40,475 bases of DNA from Candidatus Sumerlaeota bacterium (GTDB lineage Bacteria; Sumerlaeota; Sumerlaeia; JADFCT01), in contig JAPLSP010000493.1 in NCBI GenBank assembly GCA_026398575.1, forward strand, positions 1 through 40,475, written 5' to 3'. Positions 8,768-16,881 of this stretch are shown one piece after another. The notes beneath the pieces are model-generated. The model had not been told where the DNA came from. It saw only the letters and a program-made list of their open reading frames with translations, and made no database searches. Within the stretch, counting starts at the first letter, position 1. Every line of letters starts with the position of its first letter. The position numbers were made by a program, and so were the translations under genes.

Positions 8768-9022
8768 GGAGTCGGGGGTTAGGGACCAGGGGTCGGGGGT
8801 CGGGGATTACGGTTTGCGGTTTACGGTTTACGGTTTACGGTTTACGGACTGCGGATTACGGATTGAAGCAAAGCAGCGCGCATCCAAAATCTGAAATTGC
8901 CAGGGCATAACCTTTGCCGATAACGCCTGCTTTGCTCCAATCCGCAATCCGCAATCCGCAATCCGCAATCCCTTATCCCCGCCCCCTGATCCCCAACCCC
9001 TGACCCCCGACCCCTGACCTCT
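8768..9022. repeat. Concentric heptamer-armed palindrome, copy 1
   Basis: Layers from outside in: GGGGTCG-type units on the left (8768-8806) against CCCCTGA/CCCCGAC units on the right (8976-9022); GGTTTAC/GGATTAC units (8807-8864) against GCAATCC units (8939-8971); and an 82-base core, 8861-8942, that starts GATTGAAGCAAAGCAG and ends CTGCTTTGCTCCAATC, itself an inverted pair. The core also holds the small hairpin GGCA..TGCC. A second core copy of identical length lies on the other side of the capsid gene. Confidence 0.88.
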
Positions 9023-9030
9023 AGCGACTG

Positions 9031-9969
9031 CTAGGCCACCGCGCTCTTCCACAAATACCCCGCCCCCGCGGCGATCAGTTTGTGGTCGTAGTACTTCTGG
9101 ACGCGCAGCACGTCGGCTTTGCGGCGGTCTTCGCGCCAAACCTCGACGATCCGGCCCGCCACGCTGCCGGGCGCCGCCGTCCACAGGAAGGTATAGGCCA
9201 GCGAGACGGTCTTGAGGCCCGGACGCGGCGGCGTGTAGCACAGCAGGGCATCCTTGCCCCAGACGTACGACATCGAAGCCGTCTGGCCCTCGGCGGCCGT
9301 GTTCTTTTGGGCGCGCGGAACCAGGAGGCGCTCAACGTCGAACAATTCGGCCAGCACGTTCGGCGTGGCGATGCCCATGCGGACGTATTGGATGCGCTCC
9401 ACCACCTTCGGGTGCATCCGCACCGCGGCATAAACCTGGTATGGCAGCACGAGCGTGTTGGGCATCACGGACGCAGCGGCCAGGATCGTCGCCTTCTGCG
9501 CCTCGACCGCCGCCACCGGATCGCTGTCCGGATCGTCCCACTGATTGTCGCCCGAGAGCGTGTCGCCGGGGATGTCCGCGCTGTTGTGGATGGCGTCCGC
9601 GAGTTCGATTTCGCGATTCAGTTCGATCTTGCTCGTCAGGAACTCGGTGCGGTCAATGTCCACCTGAATCGCCGGATCGCTGTTTTCGCGCTCCTCATCG
9701 GGGATCACCGATTCCAGGGCGTGATCCTCGCAGAAATAGGAGTCCGAGGTCAGCGCGTAGTCCACGGCGTTGGCTTCGGACCCCGGCGCACGCCGGTCGT
9801 CGCTGGCGCGGAATTTTTCGCGCTCCGCGTCGTGGATAAAGTACTTGTCGCTTTGCTTGCGGACGCTGACAGCCGGCGCGATCAAGTCGGCGATCACGTC
9901 CGCATTGCGATAGGCGACGCTGACATTGGTCAGGGCCGCGTCAATATGCACCTGGGAAGTCTCAGGCAT
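9031..9969 (-). CDS. Phage major capsid protein
   Basis: A 312-residue protein with the pattern of a tailed-phage (HK97-fold type) major head protein found in Mu-like modules. The N terminus reads VSVAYRNADVIADLIAPAVSV and KQSDKYFIHD. A middle segment has LSGDNQWDDPDSDPVAAVE, followed by NTLVLPYQVYAAVRMHPKVV and GKDALLCYTPPRPGLKT. The fold is inferred from family resemblance. The ATG has AAAGGAGA, as expected for a highly expressed phage gene. The gene is intact. It is bracketed by two copies of the same heptamer-armed hairpin. No packaging or tail gene is within the window. Confidence 0.85.
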   Translation of the reverse strand: MPETSQVHIDAALTNVSVAYRNADVIADLIAPAVSVRKQSDKYFIHDAEREKFRASDDRRAPGSEANAVDYALTSDSYFCEDHALESVIPDEERENSDPAIQVDIDRTEFLTSKIELNREIELADAIHNSADIPGDTLSGDNQWDDPDSDPVAAVEAQKATILAAASVMPNTLVLPYQVYAAVRMHPKVVERIQYVRMGIATPNVLAELFDVERLLVPRAQKNTAAEGQTASMSYVWGKDALLCYTPPRPGLKTVSLAYTFLWTAAPGSVAGRIVEVWREDRRKADVLRVQKYYDHKLIAAGAGYLWKSAVA

Positions 9970-9998
9970 GCTTCTTGTCTCCTTTCAGATTTTTTGCC

Positions 9999-10232
9999 TC
10001 AAATTTCAAATTTCAAATTTCAGATTACGGATTACGGATTACGGATTGCGGATTGCGGATTGAAGCAAAGCAGTGCGTATCTGCTATCTGAAACTGCCAA
10101 GGCATAACCTCTGCCAATAACGCCCGCTTTGCTCCAATCCGCAATCCGCAATCCGCAATCCGTAATTTTCCAACTCGGAACTCGGAACCCGGAACTCGGA
10201 ACCCGGAATTCGGAACTCGGAACTCGGAACTG
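9999..10232. repeat. Heptamer-armed palindrome, copy 2
   Basis: CAAATTT units at 9999-10022; GGATTAC/GGATTGC units at 10024-10062; an 82-base core at 10058-10139; inverse GCAATCC units to about 10164; then GGAACTC/GGAACCC units at about 10172-10230. The core aligns without gaps to the copy at 8861-8942, with 11 differences by my count, 9 of them transitions. Both copies have the same orientation. Confidence 0.88.
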
Positions 10233-10235
10233 GGT

Positions 10236-10628
10236 TTACGGCGCGATGCGTTCGTGCAGCGCGATGAAGACTTCGATGATGTCGCCATCGCCCGTCGAAG
10301 CCGTCTCGGCGAATCCCAGCACCTTGACTTTGGTGTTCGTCGTTTCGTTGGCGATGGCCTTGACCTTGCCCGTCGCATCCGCCACGTTGACCGGCGCGCC
10401 CACCGCGACGACGCCGGCAGCCTCCACGCGCGCCACGCCCGCCTTGCGGATGCTGACGTTGCGATACTGATCTTGGGCGTGCGTGGTGACGCCCAGGATG
10501 TGGTCGGCATTCTGCCCGCTGGGTACCACGCATTCGCCCGCGTTCGTTCCCTGCGCCACCACACGGAAAGCCGAAACGCCGCCGCTCTGCATGACCGTGT
10601 AGGCCTTGTCCAGGATGTAGTGTGACAT
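10236..10628 (-). CDS. Capsid decoration (cement) protein, DUF2190-like
   Basis: A 130-residue, beta-rich protein similar to DUF2190 proteins, which bind the outside of phage capsids and stabilise them. It has small repeated GxxV elements (KAGVARVEAAGVVAVGAPVN; TGKVKAIANETTNTKVKVLG) and ends in IIEVFIALHERIAP. The start has AAAGGAGGAGAAG just before the ATG. It sits between protease/scaffold and major capsid genes, the usual place. Confidence 0.78.
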   Translation of the reverse strand: MSHYILDKAYTVMQSGGVSAFRVVAQGTNAGECVVPSGQNADHILGVTTHAQDQYRNVSIRKAGVARVEAAGVVAVGAPVNVADATGKVKAIANETTNTKVKVLGFAETASTGDGDIIEVFIALHERIAP

Positions 10629-10651
10629 CTTCTCCTCCTTTATGTATTTGG

Positions 10652-10796
10652 TGATTCGTGATTCGTGATTCGTGGCTCGTGATTTGTGGTTCGCGATCCC
10701 AAATTCCAGGCCATTGAACTCAGAACTCGGAACTATGAACTCAGAACTCGGAACTATGAACTATGAACTCGGAACTGGGAACCGTGAACTCGGAAC
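10652..10796. repeat. GATTCGT and GAACTCG/GAACTAT heptamer arrays
   Basis: The array from 10652 to about 10696 repeats GATTCGT; a second from about 10717 to 10796 repeats GAACTCG, GAACTAT and variants. They fill the gap between the decoration and protease genes and touch the stop codon of the latter. Confidence 0.88.
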
Positions 10797-11975
10797 TCAC
10801 GCCTGCCGCGCGGCCTGGCAGAGCGCTTCGGCGTAGCTCAATCGCGCGTCGCTCTCGCGCAGCGATAAAGCCCGTTGATGAAGGTTGATCGAAGCCGAAG
10901 AAACCGGCGCCGCCGATCCGGTGGACGGCAGCGAAGATTCCGCAAATGAGATTTTTCCCGACGGCGCCGCAGCCGTTTCGCTCATTGGCGCCAACGCCGG
11001 AAGCGTTTGCAGAAATGACTCGAACCATTCCAGCGGCGTCAGACCGCTTTTTTCCCTCAACGGCTCCGCGCAGGGATTGGCGGGGGCGTCATTGAGCGTC
11101 ATCATGAACTCGGCGATGCCCGCCCGTTCCCATGCGGGAACAATCCGCCCTTCTTCGATCAAGCGCTGGCAGCAGCGGGTCGCCCGTTCGCGCCGCGTCT
11201 CCTCTTCCATTGCCGCAAGGTCCGATTGCAGCCGCGTTTTCTGCTCGTTGAGAAGAGCGATCTCTTCGCGCAGCGATGAATGCCCGGCGCTGTCGCCGCT
11301 GTCTGCATCGTCCTTGTCTAGGCAGCCGGGGTCGCTGCCCGCCTCGCTGTTTGTGACTTTCTCGTCTTCGCCGCTTGCGACGGCGCATCCTTCGCTGCTT
11401 GCGTCTTCGGCGCCTCCTCCGCCGGCGCCTCCGCCGCCATCGCGGACGACGTTCTTATTGCTTTGCTTTTCGGCCTCGTTGTTGTCCTTGCCGTCGTTGT
11501 TGTCCTTCGTCAGCTGGCCTGCCTCTTCCGCAAATTGTTCCGTCGTCTTTTCCGATTGCTCGTCAAAGCCATACGCCTCGTATTCGCTCTGCTCGGAAAA
11601 GACGGGATCGGCCAGGCCCTTGACCTCGGGAGCGCAGGCCCCTAAGAAACTGATCGCCCGCAGATAGGGCCGCCCGGTAGCCTTGAAGCTGCGATAGATT
11701 TCAATGCTGCGTTTGCGGAACGCTCCGGACCGGATCAGATTGAGAAACTCCCCGCTCAAGTCCTTGAGCGTCGCCACCAGGACTTCGCCCCGCCGCGCCA
11801 GCGAGTGAACCCATCCAAACGCCGGCCCGGATTGCGCATGATCCACCGTGACGGGCGCTTCGTGGAGCGACAGCGTATAGTCGCTGCACAACGCGTCCAG
11901 ATCCTCGGTGCGATACGCCCCTTTCGCCCCATAATCTCCCGCCCGAAAAACCTCCACTTCCAAAAATGAACCCAT
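10797..11975 (-). CDS. Phage head maturation protease / scaffold (Mu gpI-like)
   Basis: A 392-residue protein. Residues 1-130 resemble the Mu I-type prohead protease domain: FRAGDYGAKGAYRTEDLDAL, then EAPVTVDHAQSGPAFGWV with a histidine, and GAFRKRSIEIYRSF with a candidate catalytic serine. About 150-215 is a low-complexity acidic, Gly-rich linker. About 215-260 is a coiled coil (LREEIALLNEQKTRLQSDLA), as expected for an internal scaffold, and the C-terminal motif is LSYAEALCQAAR. The ATG has AAAGGAGG. Protease and scaffold in one chain is the norm for this family. Confidence 0.75.
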   Translation of the reverse strand: MGSFLEVEVFRAGDYGAKGAYRTEDLDALCSDYTLSLHEAPVTVDHAQSGPAFGWVHSLARRGEVLVATLKDLSGEFLNLIRSGAFRKRSIEIYRSFKATGRPYLRAISFLGACAPEVKGLADPVFSEQSEYEAYGFDEQSEKTTEQFAEEAGQLTKDNNDGKDNNEAEKQSNKNVVRDGGGGAGGGGAEDASSEGCAVASGEDEKVTNSEAGSDPGCLDKDDADSGDSAGHSSLREEIALLNEQKTRLQSDLAAMEEETRRERATRCCQRLIEEGRIVPAWERAGIAEFMMTLNDAPANPCAEPLREKSGLTPLEWFESFLQTLPALAPMSETAAAPSGKISFAESSLPSTGSAAPVSSASINLHQRALSLRESDARLSYAEALCQAARQA

Positions 11976-12014
11976 TCAACGCCTCCTTTCAAAATTGATT
12001 CCGTGTCTCAATCG

Positions 12015-12112
12015 TCCGTGCCAGTCCGTGCCAGTCCGTGTCAGTCCTTGTCCGTCCACCCCTGACCACCGACCCCTGACCCCTGACCCCCTGACCCCCG
12101 ACCCCTGCTTTA
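12015..12112. repeat. CCGTGCCAGT decamer and GACCCCT heptamer arrays
   Basis: About 12015-12055 repeats the 10-base unit CCGTGCCAGT with decay, followed by GACCCCT/GACCCCC/GACCACC units to 12108. They fill the gap between the portal pseudogene and the protease gene. Confidence 0.85.
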
Positions 12113-13385
12113 TTATTTTCCCATTTCCTTGACTTCCGTCTCCGCTTGTTTCTCGGCGGCAACCTGGCCTTGGATCACTGGCAGGTCGCGCTGCGCTCCA
12201 TCCTTGGGGCGGTCGGCGGGCGAGTGCGTGGGACTGTCGCCCCATGACACGCGCGGCAATCCCAGCGCGGCGCGCACCTCGTTGATCGTCAGGACGCCAT
12301 ACTGCAGGTGATACTGATAGAGATTGCGGTCGTCGAAGCTGAGCGCGCGCTCGCCCGGCGCCGGCGCGGGGCGGCCATAGCGCTGATAGAAATATTCCGC
12401 CGACAGCGGCACTCCGAGAGCGACCAGACGCTTGTCTATGTCCGCCTGTTCGCTGAGGTTCTCGTCTTTGGAGGTGTCAATCGTCCATTGCGGCGCGGCC
12501 ACGAGCGGGCCGAAGTTGAAGTCCACGATCCATCGGATCAGCTGCCCGCTAATCACATCCATCAGCGCCCGGTTCCCGATACGTGCCCGCCGTGCCCTGT
12601 CGCTGCGCTTCAAGCAGTTCGATCGCCACACTGTCGGGGATCGCCACGCCGGCGTCGTGCCGGATGCTGTCAATCACCTCCAGCAAGCGATCCTGTTCCT
12701 CCCGCGTGGCGCCGGGGCGATAGCGCGCCACCACGGTGGGAGATCCAAAGCGTTCGTTGTAAGCCACCCAAAACTTGAGATTGTTTTTCTTGAACCAGTA
12801 ATACCAGTAGGCCTTCTCGCAGAGGCCCTGACCGTAGGGATTGTCGTTGCGGGCGTTGAAGGCGAGGATGAGAAACTTGCGGTCGGGCACGGCGGCGCCT
12901 TCGGACGCCGGATTGTCCGCAAGGCGCAGGCGTCCAGCGTCATCGAAGCGGAATCGCCCGGCATAGCGGCTGCGAATCGCCTCGGGAACCAGCGCGCCAT
13001 CGCGCCGCGCCCAGATCACCTCGGAAATCGCGATGCCCTTGCCAAGCGCATCGAGCATCTGAGCCAGCGCGCCGTCGAAATCGTGAATCGCCGCGAGCGT
13101 CTGCTCGACGAAGCGAGCCATCGCGCGTCCCGGCTCGTCTTGCGAAGCCGGAACGATCTTCCGCGCCCGGCTCAATACGCCGTTCTTGCGCGTTTGGAGG
13201 ACCGAGAACAGATGCCCGTCCTTGTCTTCCATCTCGTTGAAAAGATCATACAACCCCGTCCGCCCGCGATACGGCGCTCCGGCCGCACGCAGAAAATTGA
13301 CGGGCGAATCGTCTCCCGCGTAGTAGCCGGACCAAATCGCCGGCTGGCGCGGTGCCACCTCGTGAAATACCGGAATTGGCGCCAT
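12113..13385 (-). pseudogene. Phage portal protein (Mu gp29/DUF935-like), frameshifted
   Basis: The first frame starts at an ATG (MAPIPVFHEV) preceded by AAGGAG and has portal features: NEMEDKDGHLFSVLQTRK, FDGALAQMLDALGKGIAISE, NPYGQGLCEKAYWYYWFKK and ERFGSPTVVARY. It ends EPGADGCD soon after AIPDSVAIELLEAQRQGTAG. The continuation is in another frame from about NRALMDVISGQLIRWIVDFN to the end. The switch lies at about 12575-12581, and the whole locus is 1273 bases, 424 codons plus one base, so a single extra base explains it. Either a real inactivating mutation or an assembly error. Confidence 0.8.
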
Positions 13386-13598
13386 GTTTAGGGGAACTCC
13401 TTGGCGGAATCGTTGTGCGCGTGGGGGGCGATGTAAGCGCCCCTTCAAGGTATCCGAGGGCATTCAGTATCGCTGCAATGCTCCCGTCGCCCCTTGTCTT
13501 GCGCGCGGCCCTAACCAACGCCAATGCGCTCAAAAAATCAATTCCCCACGGGACGCTTCGCGCTGCTTCCAGGCATTAGAAGGCAAAGATGATTTTCA

Positions 13599-13651
13599 GG
13601 CAGAATCATTGAGGGCAGAATCATTATGATTCTGCCCTCAATAATTCTGCC
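13599..13651. repeat. 53-bp twin-box palindrome, copy 1
   Basis: Two direct GGCAGAATCATT boxes are followed by their inverse, giving a nearly perfect 53-bp palindrome. It is almost identical to 15027-15079; I see one difference near the right end. The two copies lie on either side of the polysaccharide deacetylase gene. Confidence 0.92.
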
Positions 13652-13705
13652 TGCAATTATGCGCGTTTGCTTGACAATTGAAAGCCGCCCGCTTCTCTAA
13701 TAATT

Positions 13706-13742
13706 TTACCTGAATGGTTCCGGCTCCGCCGGGTTATGGTAA
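13706..13742. repeat. REP-like hairpin TTACC..CCGGCTCCGCCGG..GGTAA
   Basis: The outer arms TTACC and GGTAA enclose CCGG-CTCCG-CCGG. Small palindromes with this GGTTCCGGCTCCGCCGGGTTA type are common as dispersed repeats in some genomes. The rest of the roughly 490-base gap between portal and deacetylase genes holds the 53-bp palindrome, a short tandem repeat and no convincing gene. Confidence 0.5.
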
Positions 13743-13753
13743 GAAATATTTTT

Positions 13754-13785
13754 CTGACCCTAAATCTTCCTGACCCTAAATCTTC
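13754..13785. repeat. 16-nt tandem repeat, two copies
   Basis: CTGACCCTAAATCTTC occurs twice head to tail, followed by a partial third copy (CTGACT). It lies about 90 bases upstream of the deacetylase start. Confidence 0.8.
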
Positions 13786-13877
13786 CTGACTGATAATCAA
13801 TGCGGGTTTTGCCGTTGACTGTGCGCGCCGGCTTCCTATATTTGCCTCGCCTCTCTTTCTCAAGGAATCCCCTCTCC

Positions 13878-14945
13878 ATGCCACTGATCTCCTGCTCCAA
13901 CGCGGCAAATCGCCTGCAAATCGTCCTGCTGTGCATTTCAATCAGCGTATTATCTTCTTCTCAATATGCCGCCGCAGCCGATGACTGGGGCGAAACGAAT
14001 ATCGCCCGCTGGAAAAACGACGCGCAGGCCGCTGTCTCCCTGACCTTTGACGACAATGGTTTGACCCGCCGCGATGCCATCAAGGTCCTGGACCGCTTTG
14101 GCCTGAAAGCCACCTTTTTTGTGATTACAGATGACCTGAACGAAGTTACAAAGCCGATGTTCCGGATGATTAGCGACGGCGGACATGAGGTTGCCAGCCA
14201 TACATCGCATCACTACTTCCTCGCCAAGATTCCGGCGGCCACCCTCGAAAAGGAATTGGTGGATTCCAAACGCTATCTTGAAAAATTCACCAGCCAGCCG
14301 TGCGTTTGTCTGGCCTATCCTTATGGCAGCGTCAACGCCGCGGTGCGCGCCGCAACCATGAAGCACTATCTCTCGGCGCGCGGAACCGGATCGGGCGACA
14401 ATCCGCCGGAAGCGATCAATCTGGCCTGCCTGCGCCGCAATCACACGCCCGCCAAGCGCGTGGCGGACGAGGATTTCATCGCCCTGTTGGATGAGTATGT
14501 GCGCCGCGAGGTTTCCATCGGCGGATGGGCCATCGAAATGTTCCACAACGTTATGCCCTACAACGATGAACTCCACGTCTCCTCGACCACATTGGCTGCT
14601 CATTGCGAGCATCTGACGTCGGATTCGTTGGGGCAGTTATGGATCGCGCCTCAAGGCGTCGTCACCCGCTACTACCTTGAAGCGCAGGCTACTTCAATCA
14701 CAGTGCTGTCGTATGGACGGCATGTCCGCAGCATCCAGCTCAAGTCCAGCCTCGATCCTGTTCTCTTCAATTGCCCGTTGACGCTCATCACGCGGATTCC
14801 TGCGGAATGGGCGCGCGCAAATATCGCCATCGAGCAGGCCGGTCAGGCTCTACCCCGCGCCATTCATCTCTATGACGAGTACGCCCTCGCGCTCTATGAC
14901 GCCCTCCCCGCCGCCGGCCCCGTCCGCATTATCATAAAACCCTAA
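13878..14945 (+). CDS. Secreted polysaccharide deacetylase (NodB domain)
   Basis: Metal-dependent carbohydrate esterase (CE4 type) that removes acetyl groups from a polysaccharide outside the cytoplasm. The chosen start, MPLISCSNAANRL, has AAGGA at suitable spacing and gives a signal peptide (LQIVLLCISISVLSSSQYAAAA). NodB motifs: LTFDDN with D58/D59; SHTSHH with H108 and H112 as metal ligands; and AYPYGSVN as motif 3. The C-terminal part (from about 245) is a beta-rich extension. The 355-residue length is usual. It stands alone between two palindromes, the only plus-strand gene in the region. Confidence 0.88.
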   Translation: MPLISCSNAANRLQIVLLCISISVLSSSQYAAAADDWGETNIARWKNDAQAAVSLTFDDNGLTRRDAIKVLDRFGLKATFFVITDDLNEVTKPMFRMISDGGHEVASHTSHHYFLAKIPAATLEKELVDSKRYLEKFTSQPCVCLAYPYGSVNAAVRAATMKHYLSARGTGSGDNPPEAINLACLRRNHTPAKRVADEDFIALLDEYVRREVSIGGWAIEMFHNVMPYNDELHVSSTTLAAHCEHLTSDSLGQLWIAPQGVVTRYYLEAQATSITVLSYGRHVRSIQLKSSLDPVLFNCPLTLITRIPAEWARANIAIEQAGQALPRAIHLYDEYALALYDALPAAGPVRIIIKP

Positions 14946-15026
14946 CCTGACAGAGCCGCAAGCATTCAGGCAAAATTTGCCAATAGGTGGATGTCCTTCA
15001 ATTTTGAAAAAACGCGCATAAAAAAA

Positions 15027-15079
15027 GGCAGAATCATTGAGGGCAGAATCATTATGATTCTGCCCTCAATGATTCTGCC
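15027..15079. repeat. 53-bp twin-box palindrome, copy 2
   Basis: Same element as 13599-13651, with GGCAGAATCATT boxes and their inverse; also followed by TGCAA as in copy 1. It lies about 80 bases after the deacetylase stop and could serve as a terminator hairpin or be a small non-autonomous mobile element. Confidence 0.92.
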
Positions 15080-15166
15080 TGCAAATCGCTTTATAGCTAA
15101 AGTTAGCGCGGCAAGGGTGCAATCAAACAGGCAACAATTTCCAATCACCAATTACAAATCCGCAAT

Positions 15167-15217
15167 CATCAATCTCAAATCTCAAATCTCAAATCTCAAA
15201 TTTCAAATCGTCAATCC
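15167..15217. repeat. CAAATCT heptamer array
   Basis: About five TCAAATC/CAAATCT units with decayed ends, directly abutting the stop codon of the B12 radical SAM gene on the minus strand. Confidence 0.8.
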
Positions 15218-16819
15218 TCACACTCCCGGCGCCACCGGCAGGCAAATACCAGCCGAAGCGGAATCGCGGAAGGCGCGCTGACGCCATCTCACATGCCGCC
15301 GTCTCGCGCATTCCACCAGTGGACGCCAAACCGCGCGCGTCAGACGCAGCCGTATGAGCGTCGGCCAGAGGAAATTCATTTTCTTATAGAGAAGGCTCAT
15401 CGCAAGATAGCCCGGAATCGCCACCGCCGCCGCAGGCCGCCGCCGCCAGATCGAGCGCAGTGAAAAAATCCTCCGGTAGCACCATGCATAGCCTTCTTCG
15501 AGCTGCGCCGGCGTCAAGTGGCGCGGAAGAAAAACCGCATGGCCGGTGTCATATAACTCCCAGTTGCGGTGCAGCAGCCGTCCCTCGGCCTCCATCCGTC
15601 GGAAAAGCGGCGTGCCGGGGTAGGGCGTAAGGATATGGAACGTCGCGCATTCCAGCCGGTTGTCCTCGATCCATCGCGCCGTCCGCTCGAAGATGTCCGG
15701 GCGGTCATGATCGAATCCAAAGACAAAACTGCCGTTCACCTGAATGCTTTGATCGTGAAAGACCTTCACCAGACGCGCATAGTCCTCGGGATTGGCGCCG
15801 CGCTTATGGGCGTCGCGCAGATTTTCTTCGGTCAGCGATTCGAATCCCACAAAAACGCCTGTGCAACCCGCCAGCGCCATCTCGCGCACCAGCTCGGGAT
15901 CGCCGGCGACGTCCAGCGTCACCGCCGCGCTCCAAATCTTATCGAGCGGACGCAGCGCCCGGCACAGCGCGCGCAAATATTCCGGGTCGGTGCTCAGATT
16001 GTTATCGGTGAAGACGGCGTACGGTTCGCCCGTCGCCGCGAACTCCTGCGCGACCTGGGCGGCGTCTTTTCGCTGATAAGGCATTTCGAGCCCGCGCGTC
16101 GAGAGGTAACAGAAATCGCAGCGATTGCGGCAGCCGCGCGAAGCGATCAAACTGGCAGCCGTCAAAAAATCGCGCCGGTCGAGCGCCTCGCGTCGGACCG
16201 GCGGCGCCTCGCAATAGGGCTTGCGATAATCGCCTTCATAGCGCGCCTTCAGATTGCCGTGTTCGGCGTTGCGCAAAATTTCCGGCCACGCTTGCGTCCC
16301 CTCGCCCACGCATATCGCATCGCAATGGGCCGCGGCCTCCTCAGGACAGCCAATCACATGCGGTCCGCCGAGAACCACCATCGCGCCGCGCCGGCGATAC
16401 CAGCGGCTCAGGCGATAAGCCCGCCGCGCAAAGGTCAGATGAACCGTGATCCCGACGACCTGCGGAAACGGCTCGCACGGCGGCGGCCCTTGCAGCAGAT
16501 TCTCATCCCAGACTCGCACGGTCCATTCCGGGGGCGTCGCCCCCGCCAGAGCCGTCAGCGCCTGCGACGGCGTCAACACATGCTTGCCGAAACTCCCGTT
16601 CGGGTCCTTGCGATAGAAGGGATTGATAAGCAGCGCATAGCGCGGCGTCGGCGCCTGAGTTTCCCGCCGCTCATCCAGCTTCGGCGCCACCCGCATCGCG
16701 CGCGGATACCACAGCCAACGGCTTGTTCTCGATCCCATGCCAGCAGGTGATTTATCCAGCGCGGCTTTGAGCGCTTTCAGCCGCCTGTTCAGCGATTTGC
16801 GGCACAAAAAGAAAGGCAT
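15218..16819 (-). CDS. B12-binding radical SAM protein
   Basis: A 533-residue protein with an N-terminal cobalamin-binding-like domain (YALLINPFYR, then VVGITVHLTFARRAYRL and VVLGGPHVIGCPEEA, about 60-175) and a radical SAM core with the iron-sulfur motif CRNRCDFC (C230, C234, C237). Later motifs are VFTDNNLS, GCTGVFVGFESL and FGFDHDRPDIFERT. These enzymes carry out methylations or other radical steps on lipids, sugars or natural products. The ATG has GAGGAA. It is the last gene of the five-gene minus-strand cluster, so a glycan or lipid substrate is likely. The C terminus is basic with a hydrophobic stretch. Confidence 0.88.
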   Translation of the reverse strand: MPFFLCRKSLNRRLKALKAALDKSPAGMGSRTSRWLWYPRAMRVAPKLDERRETQAPTPRYALLINPFYRKDPNGSFGKHVLTPSQALTALAGATPPEWTVRVWDENLLQGPPPCEPFPQVVGITVHLTFARRAYRLSRWYRRRGAMVVLGGPHVIGCPEEAAAHCDAICVGEGTQAWPEILRNAEHGNLKARYEGDYRKPYCEAPPVRREALDRRDFLTAASLIASRGCRNRCDFCYLSTRGLEMPYQRKDAAQVAQEFAATGEPYAVFTDNNLSTDPEYLRALCRALRPLDKIWSAAVTLDVAGDPELVREMALAGCTGVFVGFESLTEENLRDAHKRGANPEDYARLVKVFHDQSIQVNGSFVFGFDHDRPDIFERTARWIEDNRLECATFHILTPYPGTPLFRRMEAEGRLLHRNWELYDTGHAVFLPRHLTPAQLEEGYAWCYRRIFSLRSIWRRRPAAAVAIPGYLAMSLLYKKMNFLWPTLIRLRLTRAVWRPLVECARRRHVRWRQRAFRDSASAGICLPVAPGV

Positions 16820-16843
16820 AGCTTCCTCGTTTCAGTAGGTTGT

Positions 16844-16881
16844 CATTTTACATTTTACATTTCTCATTTTCCATTTTATAT
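16844..16881. repeat. CATTTTA heptamer array at the end of the kinase-like gene
   Basis: CATTTTA, CATTTTA, CATTTCT, CATTTTC, CATTTTA units in a row. The stop codon of the preceding gene lies inside the array, so its last ten or so residues (YKMENEKCKM) are encoded by repeat units. Confidence 0.8.

Noticed and set aside
8861..10139. Transition-rich differences between the two cores as a diversity-generating retroelement
   Set aside because: The changes are not restricted to adenine positions of one copy, and no reverse transcriptase is present.
8768..10232. Repeat arrays as CRISPR
   Set aside because: Units are 7 bases with no unique spacers, and there are no cas genes.
8828..10564. Minus-strand frames ending in SIRNPQSV-type tails near the capsid genes
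   Set aside because: The tails are translations of heptamer repeats and the other parts overlap the capsid and decoration genes in wrong frames.
13246..13533. 95-codon minus-strand frame starting TTG (SALALVRAARKTRGDGSIAA) just upstream of the portal gene
   Set aside because: It overlaps the portal start by 140 bases, uses a TTG, and the C-terminal half is plainly antisense-like. The first 40 residues could be the tail of a lost phage gene, but nothing identifies it.
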